DNA of 64,000 nucleotides, taken from positions 1 through 64,000 of the forward strand of contig JAADDW010000014.1 in assembly GCA_013153715.1 (NCBI GenBank). Reading direction: 5' to 3'. Origin of the DNA: Campylobacterota bacterium. GTDB taxonomy: Bacteria; Campylobacterota; Campylobacteria; Campylobacterales; Nitratiruptoraceae. The notes beneath the pieces were generated by a model, which did not search any database, was not told where the DNA came from, and worked only from the letters and a program-made list of their open reading frames with translations. This document shows positions 7,745 through 16,923 of the stretch, one piece after another (the first letter of the stretch is position 1; every line of letters begins with the position of its first letter). The translations under genes were made by a program, and so were the position numbers.

Positions 7745-8947
7745 ATGCACTATCGGAGCAACAATCTCAAAAATCTCCTCCACGGTCTCTTTCTGGCCCT
7801 GGCCCTGGCTACGGCTGAACCGACGACCACCCTCCCCCTCATCGTCCACCATTTCGGGGGCGGGGAAGTTCTGGTAGGTCTCTTCACCTCCCTCCTCAAG
7901 GGGGGAGCAGTGGTAGTCCAGCTGGTAGCCGCCTTCTGGGCCCAGAGTTTTACCTATATGATGCCCTACCTCAAGAGGGTCTTCCTCGCCCGCTTCTTGA
8001 GCTGGTTGACCATCGGAGTCGCCATCCTCCTCTTGGGCGAGAGGGATGGGAGACTCACCCTCACAGCCATCGGCTTGGGACTCTTCATCTTCTCCTTCAG
8101 CGCAGGTTTCGGATCCATCTACTTCAATGAGATTGTCGCCAAAATCTTCACCCATGAGGAGCGGGGGCGTTCCATGGCCAACCGCCAGTTTGCCGCCGCC
8201 CTCGGCTCCATAGCGGGGGGACTCATAACGGGAGCTCTCCTCTCCCACTTCCCCCCTCCAGAGGGGTACGGCTATCTCTTTATCGTCAGCTCCCTCCTCA
8301 TGGCTATCGGACTGGCCGCCTTCTCCACCATCCAAGAGCCCCCGAAGAGGGAGACCAGAACCAGAGAGAGGAGTTTTACCTCCTTTCTCACCAATGTTGT
8401 TACCCTCCTCAAGGAGGATCGGAGACTCCAGCTCCAGATAGGGGTGGTCCTCCTGAGCTCCTCCCCCCTCCTCTCCCTCCCCTTCATCATACTCCAGGCC
8501 AACAGTCTCATAGAGCTTTCAGGTTGGCTCATTGGAGGGTTCGTCACAATCAAGATGGGAGGCGCCCTCCTGGGAAATCTCCTCTACCGCACCCTCACCC
8601 CCAACTATCGGCTCATCATGGAGATCAGCTTCCTCCTCGCCATGGGGGGCTATCTGATCCTCCTCCTGGGAGGAGAGAGGGAGCTCCACTTCATAATCTC
8701 CTTCTTCCTCCTCGGTATGGCCCTAGACGGCTTCCGCCTGGCCTCCCTCAATCTCCTCCTCCTCATCGCTCCTGAACGGGAGCGTCCCATCTATGTGGCC
8801 CTCCAGAATACGGTGGCCTCTGTGGCCCTCTTCCTCCCCATTGTCGGAGGGGCCCTCCTCAAATTCTCGACCTATGGAGCCCTCTACACCCTCACCACCC
8901 TCTTCCTCTCCCTCGGCCTCCTCCTCTCCTTCCGCCTCCCCAGATGA
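7745..8947 (+). CDS. Major facilitator superfamily permease
   Basis: A 400-residue protein with about twelve hydrophobic helices typical of an MFS transporter in the inner membrane. The loop between helices 2 and 3 and the central cytoplasmic loop (TIQEPPKRETRTRERSFTSF, about residues 200-220) are visible. Early residues FLALALATAEPTTTLPLIV and the HEERGRSMANRQFAAALGSIAGGL segment resemble drug or metabolite exporters, but I cannot assign a substrate. I start at ATG 7745 because the frame further upstream lies inside ruvA and the -10 at 7732 is so close. polA follows 48 bases downstream with its own promoter. Confidence 0.85.
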   Translation: MHYRSNNLKNLLHGLFLALALATAEPTTTLPLIVHHFGGGEVLVGLFTSLLKGGAVVVQLVAAFWAQSFTYMMPYLKRVFLARFLSWLTIGVAILLLGERDGRLTLTAIGLGLFIFSFSAGFGSIYFNEIVAKIFTHEERGRSMANRQFAAALGSIAGGLITGALLSHFPPPEGYGYLFIVSSLLMAIGLAAFSTIQEPPKRETRTRERSFTSFLTNVVTLLKEDRRLQLQIGVVLLSSSPLLSLPFIILQANSLIELSGWLIGGFVTIKMGGALLGNLLYRTLTPNYRLIMEISFLLAMGGYLILLLGGERELHFIISFFLLGMALDGFRLASLNLLLLIAPERERPIYVALQNTVASVALFLPIVGGALLKFSTYGALYTLTTLFLSLGLLLSFRLPR

Positions 8948-8957
8948 TCCGGTGTGC

Positions 8958-8963
8958 TACAAT
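8958..8963 (+). promoter_or_regulatory. Extended -10 element for polA
   Basis: GTGTGCTACAATACC contains TGCTACAAT, an extended -10 located 32 bases before the polA GTG. It lies directly after the MFS stop codon. It matches the TGnTAnAAT form seen at other promoters in this window. Confidence 0.55.
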
Positions 8964-8995
8964 ACCCCCAGAGCCTTTAACAGCAAGGAGAATCT

Positions 8996-11638
8996 GTGGA
9001 GAAGAGAGTGACCATTATCGACACCTTCGGCTCCCTCTTTCGGAGCTACCACGCCCTCCCCAAACTCCAGAGCAGGGAGGGGTTCCCGACGGGGCTCCTG
9101 ACCGGTTTCATCAACCTCATCTACCAGCTAACCCAGCAGGAGGAGTATCTCATCTTCGCCCTGGACAGTCCGGGGGAGAGCTTCCGCTCCCTCCTCTATC
9201 CCTCCTACAAGGCCCAGAGACCGGAACCCCCCTCCGATCTGAAACTCCAGCTGGAGGTCGCCCTTCGGTGGATTGGGGAGATGGGCTTCCAGACCTTGGA
9301 GAGGGAGGGGTACGAAGCAGACGATCTCATAGCCTCCCTGGCCAGACTGGCCACCTCCCAGGGACTCAAGGTGAGGATCATCAGCTATGACAAAGATCTC
9401 TACCAGCTGGTGGAAGATGGAAAGGTGGAGCTCTACGATCCTGTCAGGAAGGAGGTGATCCATGAGAGGGAGGTGGTCAAGAAGTTTGGGGTTCCCCCCT
9501 CCCTGATAAGGGACTACCTGGCCCTGGTGGGGGATAGTTCCGACAATATTCCGGGAGTCAAAGGGATAGGGGCCAAGAGTGCCGCCGCCCTCCTCACCCA
9601 GTTTGGCTCCCTGGAGGGGATCTACAGAAATTTAGAGAAGATCTCCCCTCCCCGAAGGGCCCGACTCCTGGAGGAGGGGAGGGAGAGGGCCTTCCTGAGC
9701 CGAGAGCTCGTCACCCTGAGGGACGATCTGATAGAGAGCTTCGATTTCGAAGGGGCGAAACTCCCCTCCCTCAACCCCATTCTCACCATTGCCGACCAGC
9801 TCATAGAGTACGGGATTACAGGTGTTCTCAAGCGGCTCAAAGAGAGACCCCTCGCCTTGGAGAGGAGCCAGCTCCAGTTTGAGCCGGTTCTCATCAGGAG
9901 GAGGGAGGAGCTAGAGGAGATCATCTCCCGTATTCCAGAGGGGAGCCCCGTCGCCTTCGATATAGAGAGCGACTCCCTGGAGACCAGGGAGGCCAATATT
10001 GTCGGTTTCAGTTTTGCATGGGAGCCTGGAAAAGCCTACTATGTTCCTATGGGCCATAGCTATCTGGGGGTTGGAGAGCAGGTGGAGCTGGAAGAGGGGC
10101 TCAAGGGGATTGAGAGACTCCTGGACCATCCTACCATCGGTCACAATCTCAAATTTGACCTCTCCATCCTGAGACGGTTCGGCATCGAGGGGGGGGAGAT
10201 CAGAGATACAATGGTTCTCGGCTGGCTCATCGACCCAGAAGGGGCCCTCAGACTGGAGAGTCTGGCCAAGAGGTATCTTGGAGTCGATCTCACCGCCTAC
10301 AAGGAGGTTGCACCCAAGGGGAAAAATTTTAAGGAGGTAACTGTAGAGGAGGCCGCCCGCTACAGCGGAGAGGATAGTCTGGCGGCCCTCCTCCTCTACC
10401 GACGGCTGAAGGAGGAGCTCAAGGGGATCGACGCCCCCCACCTCATCGAGGAGGCCGAAGAGGTGGAGTTCCCCTTCATCAAGATCCTCATAGAGATGGA
10501 ACAGGCTGGAGTGAGAGTGGAGGTAGAGTATCTCCAAGAGCTCCGGGAGAAGTATAGGGCCCAATTGGAGGAGCTCAAAGGGGAGATCTACAGATTGGCG
10601 GGAGGGGAGTTCAATATCAACTCCCCCAAACAGCTCTCGACCGTTCTCTTCGAGAAGCTCAAACTCCCACCCAAACGGAAGACCAAGAGCGGCTACAGCA
10701 CAGATGAGACAACTCTCAAAAGTTTGGAGGGGAGAGACCCCATCATTACCCCCCTCCTCCGTTACAGGGAGCTCTTCAAACTCTTGACCACCTATGTAGA
10801 GCCCCTTATCGACCACGCCCAGAGGGATCCCCACCAGAGGATCTACACCCACTTCCTCCAGACAGGGACAGCCACGGGACGGCTGGCAAGTCGGGACCCC
10901 AATCTCCAGAATATCCCTGTACGGGGGGTGGGCAGGGAGATACGGCACGCCTTTGTCGCCCCAGAGGGACGGCTCCTGGTGGCCCTGGACTACTCCCAGA
11001 TAGAGTTGAGGCTCCTCGCCCACTTCAGTGGAGATCCCTCCCTTGGAGAGGCCTTCAGGGAGGGGAGAGATATTCATCTGGAGACGGCCCAGAAACTCTT
11101 TGGCCCCCAGGAGGCCCCCTCCAAACGGGGGATCGCCAAGGCCATCAATTTCGGCCTCATCTACGGCATGGGGAGTCGGAAACTGGCATCGACCCTCAAC
11201 ATCTCCACCAAGGAGGCCGAGGAGATTATCAGGGAGTACTTCAACTCCTTCCCTACTGTGCAGAAGTATCTGGAAGAGCTCCAGAACTCCGTACGGGAGC
11301 GGGGATTTGTGGAGACTCTCCTGGGGAGGAGGAGGTATTTCGACTTCTCCACCAGCTCTGGGGGGAGGGTGGCGGCGATGATCAGGGAGGCCACTAACAC
11401 CCTCTTCCAAGGGAGCGCCGCTGACCTGATGAAGCTGGCCATGCTGGAGATAGGGAGGAGGGAGAAGGGGGGAATGATGCTCCTCCAGATCCACGACGAG
11501 CTCCTCTTTGAAGTGGATGAAGGGGAAGCCGAGGAGTACGGAGAGAGGGTGAGGAAGATTATGGAGGGGATCTATCCCCTGAAGGTTCCCATTGTGGCCA
11601 ACCTCTCCATCGGCCGTTCCTGGGGAAACTTAAAATAG
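8996..11638 (+). CDS. polA: DNA polymerase I
   Basis: An 880-residue family A polymerase for Okazaki fragment maturation and gap repair. Residues 1-290 form the 5'-3' flap nuclease (FETLEREGYEADDLIASLA, VPPSLIRDYLALVGDSSDNI). The 3'-5' proofreading domain follows with intact Exo motifs: FDIESDS near 321, HNLKFDLS, and YSGED. The polymerase domain carries motif A (DYSQIELRLLAHFSGD, about 664), motif B (KAINFGLIYGMG, about 715) and motif C (QIHDELLFEV, about 832). All three activities therefore look functional. The start is GTG 8996, five bases after AAGGAG. It stands alone between the MFS gene and ccsBA. Confidence 0.97.
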   Translation: MEKRVTIIDTFGSLFRSYHALPKLQSREGFPTGLLTGFINLIYQLTQQEEYLIFALDSPGESFRSLLYPSYKAQRPEPPSDLKLQLEVALRWIGEMGFQTLEREGYEADDLIASLARLATSQGLKVRIISYDKDLYQLVEDGKVELYDPVRKEVIHEREVVKKFGVPPSLIRDYLALVGDSSDNIPGVKGIGAKSAAALLTQFGSLEGIYRNLEKISPPRRARLLEEGRERAFLSRELVTLRDDLIESFDFEGAKLPSLNPILTIADQLIEYGITGVLKRLKERPLALERSQLQFEPVLIRRREELEEIISRIPEGSPVAFDIESDSLETREANIVGFSFAWEPGKAYYVPMGHSYLGVGEQVELEEGLKGIERLLDHPTIGHNLKFDLSILRRFGIEGGEIRDTMVLGWLIDPEGALRLESLAKRYLGVDLTAYKEVAPKGKNFKEVTVEEAARYSGEDSLAALLLYRRLKEELKGIDAPHLIEEAEEVEFPFIKILIEMEQAGVRVEVEYLQELREKYRAQLEELKGEIYRLAGGEFNINSPKQLSTVLFEKLKLPPKRKTKSGYSTDETTLKSLEGRDPIITPLLRYRELFKLLTTYVEPLIDHAQRDPHQRIYTHFLQTGTATGRLASRDPNLQNIPVRGVGREIRHAFVAPEGRLLVALDYSQIELRLLAHFSGDPSLGEAFREGRDIHLETAQKLFGPQEAPSKRGIAKAINFGLIYGMGSRKLASTLNISTKEAEEIIREYFNSFPTVQKYLEELQNSVRERGFVETLLGRRRYFDFSTSSGGRVAAMIREATNTLFQGSAADLMKLAMLEIGRREKGGMMLLQIHDELLFEVDEGEAEEYGERVRKIMEGIYPLKVPIVANLSIGRSWGNLK

Positions 11639-11751
11639 TATTAACTAATAAACTATATAGATTAGTTGTTGTATCCATAACGATATTTCACTACCATAAT
11701 CCGATAATGCAAAAAAATTGCAGAGGAGAAACTACCATTCAAGGTTAACTT
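11639..11751 (+). other. AT-rich intergenic region upstream of ccsBA
   Basis: A 113-base AT-rich gap following polA. It contains a weak inverted repeat CTAAT...ATTAG (about 11645-11664) that could help end the polA transcript, and -10-like hexamers CATAAT (11695-11700) and GATAAT (11703-11708) that could serve ccsBA. No coding frame is convincing here. Confidence 0.4.
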
Positions 11752-14700
11752 ATGCTCAAATCGTTATCAAAATGGTTCTTTTCAATGAAGAGCGCCCTCA
11801 TTCTCATGCTCCTCTTCGCCATCAGCATCGGGGTCGCCACCTTTATCGAGAACGACTACGGGACCCAGACGGCCCGGGCCCTCATCTACAACGCCAAATG
11901 GTTTGAGATCCTCCTGGTCCTCCTCACCCTCAACCTGGCCTACAACATTGTCCGCTTCCGCCTCTTCAGAAGGGAGAAGTTCTTTACGGGCCTCTTCCAC
12001 ATGGCCTTCATAGTGATCGCCATAGGGGCGGCCATGACCCGATATATCGGCTATGAGGGGATCATGCACATCAGGGAGGGGGAGACCTCTAGGACCATGG
12101 TGAGTGATCGGACCTATCTCCAGATAGAGGCCCTGAAGGGGGACAAAATCTACCGCTACGAAGAGCCCCTCTACCTCAGCAAGATAGGGTCCAACAACTT
12201 CAGACGGACAATCGATTTCGGCGGGGAGGAGATCGAGATCCAGCTGGAACAGTATCTCCCCAGCGCCGAGGAGCGGATCGTTCCAGATAAGAGTGGGCGG
12301 GGGGGAATAGAGCTGATCCTCGCCACCCAGAGGGAAGGAAAGGTCAGAAAGATTCTGGAAGAGGGGGAGATCCTCGACCTGGGGGGAGTGGCCATCGCCT
12401 TCGATGCCAACAAGACCACCTCCAAACCGACCATCCAGATCTTCCAGAAGGAGAAGAAACTCTCCATCAAGGGACCCCAGGAGATCGTGGTCCTCTCCAT
12501 GAAAGACCTCTCCAGGAAGAGCTACCCTCCCGGCACGGAGATCCCCTTTGAGAAGGGGCACCTCTACACCATAGGAAACCTGAGTATCGTCCTCCAGAAC
12601 TACTTCCCCCACGCCAAGGTCCTCCTCCTCTCCAACAAGATGGAGAAGAGGAGCCCCAACCCCGACCTCCTCACCCTCAAGGTGACCAGAGGAGGGGAGA
12701 GCCGAAAGGTCCAAGTCTATGGGAAACCCTCCCAGATAGGCCGACCCTCCTCTGTCAACTTCGGAGATCTCCAACTCCGAATAAGCTATGGAGCCAAGAG
12801 AATTACCCTCCCCTTCGCCATCAAATTGAGGGACTTCCAGCTCCAACGGTATCCGGGCTCCATGAGCCCCAGCTCCTACGCCAGTGAGGTTACAGTGATC
12901 GACGGAAATAGAAGCTTCGACTACAGAATCTATATGAACCATGTCCTCGACTACAAGGGCTACCGCTTCTTCCAGAGCTCCTACGATCCAGACGAGAAGG
13001 GAACGGTCCTCTCTGTAAACCACGATCCAGGAACATTTGTTACCTATCTGGGCTACCTCATGTTGGCGGTCGGTATGATCCTCCACTTCTTCATGCCCCA
13101 GAGCCGTTTCCAGAAGCTGGTCAGACTGACCAAGAAGGTCCAGGATCAGCGGCGCAATATGACTATTGCCCCCCTCTTCCTCCTAGCCTTCGCCCTTACC
13201 CTCCCCTTCCCGACCTATGGCTCCCCACTCCCCGACGATCCCGTGGAGCTGGCCCGAAAGATCTCTCCCCAGCACGCCCAGAAGTTCGGGAGCAAACTTC
13301 TCATCCAGGACAGCGGAGGGAGGATAGAACCCATCGACACCCTGAGCCGCCAGATTCTGGCCAAGATCGCCAGAAAGGAGGAGCTCTACGGCCTCACTCC
13401 CAACCAGATCTTCCTCGGTATGCTCATCTTCCCCAAAACATTCCAGAAGATGGAGATGATCTCCATCAGACACCCCATTTTGAAGAAACTCCTGGATATT
13501 CCCCAGGAGAAGCGGTACGCCACATTTAACGACTTCTTCGATGGGAATAGGTACAAACTGGCAGATCTGGTCCAGAAGGCCCTCAGGAAGAAGCCTGCAG
13601 AGCGAAACCAGCTGGATAAGGAGGCCATCAAAGTTGACGAGCGGGTCAATATAGCCTATATGGTCTATACAGGGGAGCTCCTCAGAATCATCCCGGACCC
13701 CTTCGATAAAAGTGGGAAATGGGTCTCCCCTGTCATCGCCATAACCCAATTTCCCCAGAAGGAGGCCCAACTGATCCGCCTCATCATGGCCAGCTACTTT
13801 GGCAATGTGGAGGAGGGGGTCAAGAGTGGAGAGTGGAGCCGGGCAGACAAGAGCCTCGATGTGATCAAGGATTACCAGCGGTACTACGGCTCCTCCCTCA
13901 TTCCTCCCCAGAGCAAGATAGAGGCGGAGCTCCTCTACAACAGGTTGGATATATTCAACAGGTTGGTCCCCTACTACACCCTCATCGGCTTCGTCCTCCT
14001 CCTCCTCATTATCGTGAGCCTCGTCAATCCCAAATTTAAGGTTCACTGGTTTGTCAGGATCGGGGTCTTCCTCATCTTCCTCGGCTTCCTGGCCCACACC
14101 TTCGGTATGGGTCTCCGCTGGTACATAGCAGGCCACGCCCCGTGGAGCGACGGCTACGAGTCCATGGTCTATATCGCATGGGCTACGGTCCTAGCCGGTT
14201 TCTTCTTTGTCCGAAGGGCCCCTATCGCCTTTGCCGCAACCTCACTCCTGGGGGGACTCATCCTCTTCGTCGCCCACCTCAACTGGTTGGATCCCCAGAT
14301 CACCAACCTCGTTCCGGTCCTCAAATCCTACTGGCTCATGATCCATGTCTCCGTCATTACAGCCAGCTACGGCTTCCTCGGATTGAGTGCCCTCCTGGCC
14401 CTCATCGTCCTCACCCTCTTCATCTTCCTCAACGATCGGAACAGACTCTTCCTGGAGCTCACCTTCAAAGAGCTCACCTACATCAACGAGATGAGCCTCA
14501 TCATCGGCCTCGTCCTCATCACCATAGGAAACTTCCTCGGAGGGGTCTGGGCCAATGAGAGTTGGGGCCGCTACTGGGGCTGGGACCCCAAGGAGACCTG
14601 GGCGGCCGTCACAATCCTCATCTATGCCGTCGTCGAACATATGCGGCTCGTTCCGGGCCTCAACAGGCTCTTCCTCTACAATGTGGCCTCCCTCTTGGCC

Positions 14701-14883
14701 TACTTCTCGGTCATCATGACCTACTTCGGAGTCAACTTCTATCTCTCCGGTATGCACTCCTACGCCTCCGGAGATCCGGTCCCCATTCCGGTCTGGGTCT
14801 ATTGGGCGGTGGCCATACTGGGCCTCATCATTCTTGGAGCCTACTATAAGAAGAGGAAGTATGGAGTCGATATTAAGATCTGA
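11752..14883 (+). CDS. ccsBA: Cytochrome c biogenesis protein CcsBA (fused ResB-CcsA)
   Basis: A 1043-residue fusion of the two System II heme-lyase components that export heme and attach it to periplasmic c-type cytochromes. The N-terminal half is ResB/CcsB-like, with four hydrophobic segments and a large periplasmic domain (about residues 95-430). The C-terminal half is CcsA-like, with several helices and the tryptophan-rich heme-handling motif WGRYWGWDPKETW near residue 938. Conserved His residues for heme lie in flanking helices (for example FLAHTFGMGLRWY). The fusion is a Campylobacterota hallmark (Helicobacter, Wolinella, Campylobacter). Start ATG 11752 follows AAGG by eight bases. It implies an active c-cytochrome respiratory chain. 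Confidence 0.97.
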   Translation: MLKSLSKWFFSMKSALILMLLFAISIGVATFIENDYGTQTARALIYNAKWFEILLVLLTLNLAYNIVRFRLFRREKFFTGLFHMAFIVIAIGAAMTRYIGYEGIMHIREGETSRTMVSDRTYLQIEALKGDKIYRYEEPLYLSKIGSNNFRRTIDFGGEEIEIQLEQYLPSAEERIVPDKSGRGGIELILATQREGKVRKILEEGEILDLGGVAIAFDANKTTSKPTIQIFQKEKKLSIKGPQEIVVLSMKDLSRKSYPPGTEIPFEKGHLYTIGNLSIVLQNYFPHAKVLLLSNKMEKRSPNPDLLTLKVTRGGESRKVQVYGKPSQIGRPSSVNFGDLQLRISYGAKRITLPFAIKLRDFQLQRYPGSMSPSSYASEVTVIDGNRSFDYRIYMNHVLDYKGYRFFQSSYDPDEKGTVLSVNHDPGTFVTYLGYLMLAVGMILHFFMPQSRFQKLVRLTKKVQDQRRNMTIAPLFLLAFALTLPFPTYGSPLPDDPVELARKISPQHAQKFGSKLLIQDSGGRIEPIDTLSRQILAKIARKEELYGLTPNQIFLGMLIFPKTFQKMEMISIRHPILKKLLDIPQEKRYATFNDFFDGNRYKLADLVQKALRKKPAERNQLDKEAIKVDERVNIAYMVYTGELLRIIPDPFDKSGKWVSPVIAITQFPQKEAQLIRLIMASYFGNVEEGVKSGEWSRADKSLDVIKDYQRYYGSSLIPPQSKIEAELLYNRLDIFNRLVPYYTLIGFVLLLLIIVSLVNPKFKVHWFVRIGVFLIFLGFLAHTFGMGLRWYIAGHAPWSDGYESMVYIAWATVLAGFFFVRRAPIAFAATSLLGGLILFVAHLNWLDPQITNLVPVLKSYWLMIHVSVITASYGFLGLSALLALIVLTLFIFLNDRNRLFLELTFKELTYINEMSLIIGLVLITIGNFLGGVWANESWGRYWGWDPKETWAAVTILIYAVVEHMRLVPGLNRLFLYNVASLLAYFSVIMTYFGVNFYLSGMHSYASGDPVPIPVWVYWAVAILGLIILGAYYKKRKYGVDIKI

Positions 14884-14884
14884 A

Positions 14885-14914
14885 CCCCTTCCCCAGGCCT
14901 AGAGGGAGGAGGGG
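14885..14914. terminator. Shared hairpin between convergent ccsBA and dnaJ
   Basis: CCCCTTCCCC and GGGAGGAGGGG can pair over nine of ten positions around a nine-base loop in the 38-base gap between the two converging genes. It would act as a hairpin on either strand. There is no adjacent T-run, so whether it terminates intrinsically is uncertain. Confidence 0.5.
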
Positions 14915-14921
14915 GCGGAGA

Positions 14922-16043
14922 TCACTTGGAGAACCACCCCTTGATCTTCTGGAAGAGGGAAGAGAATTTGTCGGTGTAAGGTCTGCTCTCAATACCGAAG
15001 GATTCCTCCAACTTCTTCAGAAGCTCCCTCTGCTCCTCTGTCAACTTCTTTGGATAGACAACCCGAACCTGGACGATGAGATCTCCCCTCCGTCCCGTTC
15101 GGACATTGGTGAACCCCTCCCCTTTGAAGCGGAACTGCTCCTTGTCCCCCGTTCCAACCTTCAACTCCAGCTCCCGCTCTCCCCGGGGAGTCGGAATTGT
15201 GATCCTCTCTCCCAGGGCGGCCTGGGTGAAGAAGACCGGGACCTCCATATAAATATCGTCCCCGTGGCGGACAAAGTGGTCATCCTCCCGGACATAGATG
15301 TCGATATAGAGATCCCCCCGCTCTCCACTGGGGGCCCTATTTCCCTTTCCTGAAACCCGAATACGATCGTCGCTGTCCACCCCTTCCGGAATTTCGATGG
15401 TGATGGTCTCCCGCTCGGTGGTATATCCGTAGCCGTAGCACTGGGGACACCGCTCCTGGGCCACCTCCCCCTGTCCGTTGCAGACAGGGCAGGTCTGGCT
15501 GAAGGTCATGAAACCCTGGCGGTAGTAGATCTGCCCCCCTCCATGGCATTCGGGACAGGTCTGGAGAACTCCATCCTTGGCCCCTGTTCCCCGACAGCTC
15601 TGGCACGGAACTTTGTAGTTATACTCGATCTCCTTCTTCGTTCCGAAGAGGGCCTCCTGGAAGGTGATCTCCACCTCAACCGTGAGATCCAGGGGATAGC
15701 GGCGCTCCTTCCGTCGCCGCCCCTCAAACCCCTCTCTGAAGGCGCTCCCGAAGACCTGTTCAAAGAAATCCATAATATCGTCGTAACTACTCTTATCGAA
15801 GCCCCTGAACCCTTGATTCTCTAGACCGGCCTTTCCATACCTATCATAGACCGCCCTCTTCTTCTCGTCACTCAGAACTTGATAGGCCTCATTGATCATT
15901 TTGAACCGCTCTTCCGCCTCCCGATCTCCAGGGTTCCTATCGGGATGGTACTTGAGGGCCAACTTTCGGTAGGCCCGCTTGATCTCCTCGAAGCTGGCAT
16001 TCCTATCTACTTCGAGAATCTCATAGTAGTCTAGATCCACCAA
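14922..16043 (-). CDS. dnaJ: Chaperone protein DnaJ
   Basis: A full type I DnaJ (373 residues from the chosen start), the co-chaperone that delivers unfolded proteins to DnaK and stimulates its ATPase. The J domain has the HPD triad in [14 protein letters not shown], followed by a Gly/Phe-rich linker. The zinc domain has four motifs, [24 protein letters not shown] and CPQCYGYG, and then come the C-terminal substrate-binding domains. I chose TTG 16043 because AAAAGGAAG sits five bases ahead. The ATG at 16067 would add eight unusual residues and has no ribosome-binding site, and GTG 16040 is a further alternative. The gene is preceded by a long structured leader. Confidence 0.93.
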   Translation of the reverse strand: MVDLDYYEILEVDRNASFEEIKRAYRKLALKYHPDRNPGDREAEERFKMINEAYQVLSDEKKRAVYDRYGKAGLENQGFRGFDKSSYDDIMDFFEQVFGSAFREGFEGRRRKERRYPLDLTVEVEITFQEALFGTKKEIEYNYKVPCQSCRGTGAKDGVLQTCPECHGGGQIYYRQGFMTFSQTCPVCNGQGEVAQERCPQCYGYGYTTERETITIEIPEGVDSDDRIRVSGKGNRAPSGERGDLYIDIYVREDDHFVRHGDDIYMEVPVFFTQAALGERITIPTPRGERELELKVGTGDKEQFRFKGEGFTNVRTGRRGDLIVQVRVVYPKKLTEEQRELLKKLEESFGIESRPYTDKFSSLFQKIKGWFSK

Positions 16044-16266
16044 ATCGGCTTCCTTTTCTATTGACATAGTATTGGAACTGGGGGCCGCCTGGTAGGTTTG
16101 CCACCCTCCAAGACCGAAATACGGCCCCCAAAATGGATTATATCCTACTCCAATTTGGGAGAAGAGTCAAATCTGAAAAGGGATACTCTTCCCCCTCCCC
16201 CTTCCTCTGGAGTAAAGAGTTCTACAGCGGTCTCTGGGTGAATTGAAGCGGGTCTGAATTGGGGTT
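16044..16266 (-). promoter_or_regulatory. Long structured 5' leader of dnaJ
   Basis: If dnaJ is transcribed from the palindromic promoter at 16267-16272, its leader is about 210 bases. Two hairpins are visible. One joins 16080-16087 (GGGGGCCG) to 16122-16129 (CGGCCCCC), with an inner GGTGG-CAAA-CCTACC stem on the mRNA strand. The other joins GAAGAGT (16161-16167) to ACTCTTC (16185-16191) and is extended by GGG/CCC after one mismatch. No CIRCE (HrcA) repeat is present. A heat- or protein-responsive leader is conceivable but unproven. Confidence 0.5.
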
Positions 16267-16289
16267 ATTATAGCAAATTTTGCTATAAT
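16267..16289. promoter_or_regulatory. Palindromic bidirectional promoter, dnaJ (left) and recR (right)
   Basis: TTATAGCAAA-T-TTTGCTATAA (16268-16288) is a perfect 10-base inverted repeat with a one-base centre. Each strand therefore carries the same extended -10, TGCTATAAT: plus-strand TATAAT is 16284-16289 and minus-strand TATAAT is 16267-16272. Transcription can fire outward both ways from one 23-base site. The palindrome could equally be an operator for a dimeric repressor. Confidence 0.6.
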
Positions 16290-16309
16290 TGGGGCAAAAA
16301 CGGAAGAGG

Positions 16310-16882
16310 GTGAGAGGTTTACCGAAGAGCTTCCAATTTCTCGTCAAAGCCCTTGAGGCCTTGCCGACCATCGGGAGGAAGAGCGCTCTGAGGCTCGCCT
16401 TCCATATTGTGTTAAACAATCCCCACCACGGAGTGAGGGTGGCCCACGCCATCGAAGAGGCCCTCTCCCATCTCACCCGGTGCAGGAGGTGTAGGGGGTT
16501 GAGTGAGGATGAACTCTGTCCCCTCTGTTCCGATCCCCTCCGGGAGCGGGACCAGCTCTGCCTCGTCGAGAGCGGGAAGGAGATCTACCTCATCGAGGAG
16601 AGCGGCGGCTATCAGGGGCTCTACTTTGTCCTCGACCAGCTTGATGAAGAGGTGATCAGCCAGCTCAAGACCACCATCGAGGAGAATGGGACAAGGGAGA
16701 TCATCTTCGCCCTCACCCCGTCGATCCAGAGCGAGGGGACGATGCTCTACATCGAGGAGCTCCTCAAGGAGTCCGGAATTCGGTTTAGCCGCATAGCCCA
16801 GGGAGTTCCGACAGGGGTCGATCTGGAAAATATAGATGCCCTCTCCCTCTCCAGAGCCCTCAAGGATCGCGTTCCAAGGTGA
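16310..16882 (+). CDS. recR: Recombination mediator protein RecR
   Basis: A 190-residue RecR, which with RecO/RecF-type partners loads RecA on gapped DNA. The N-terminal helix-hairpin-helix region is LPTIGRKSALRLAFHIV. The zinc finger is CRRCRGLSEDELCPLC, followed by the Toprim domain (LCLVESGKEIYLIEESGGYQ) and the C-terminal RIAQGVPTGVDLENID with Walker B-like residues. I place the start at GTG 16310 (VRGLPKSFQFL), with GGAAGAGG just upstream, because homologues begin with a similar short leader to RGL; a TTG at 16289 would overlap the promoter. It runs into the DAHP synthase gene with 41 bases between. Confidence 0.93.
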   Translation: MRGLPKSFQFLVKALEALPTIGRKSALRLAFHIVLNNPHHGVRVAHAIEEALSHLTRCRRCRGLSEDELCPLCSDPLRERDQLCLVESGKEIYLIEESGGYQGLYFVLDQLDEEVISQLKTTIEENGTREIIFALTPSIQSEGTMLYIEELLKESGIRFSRIAQGVPTGVDLENIDALSLSRALKDRVPR

Positions 16883-16889
16883 AATTTGC

Positions 16890-16895
16890 TATAAT
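16890..16895 (+). promoter_or_regulatory. Extended -10 element for DAHP synthase gene
   Basis: TTTGCTATAATTCC lies just after the recR stop, 28 bases before the ATG at 16924. It repeats the eleven-base TTTGCTATAAT sequence of the recR/dnaJ palindrome. It gives the aromatic pathway gene its own start in addition to read-through from recR. Confidence 0.6.
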
Positions 16896-16923
16896 TCCAA
16901 AATTTCAATGAGAGAGGTCAGAG

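Noticed and set aside
9911-11494. 527-codon leftward frame opposite polA
   Set aside because: Antisense to the polymerase and exonuclease domains of an intact polA; no family features. The biased codon use of this genome produces long antisense frames.
16068-16266. Possible CIRCE (HrcA) operator upstream of dnaJ
   Set aside because: The consensus TTAGCACTC-N9-GAGTGCTAA is not present; only other inverted repeats are.
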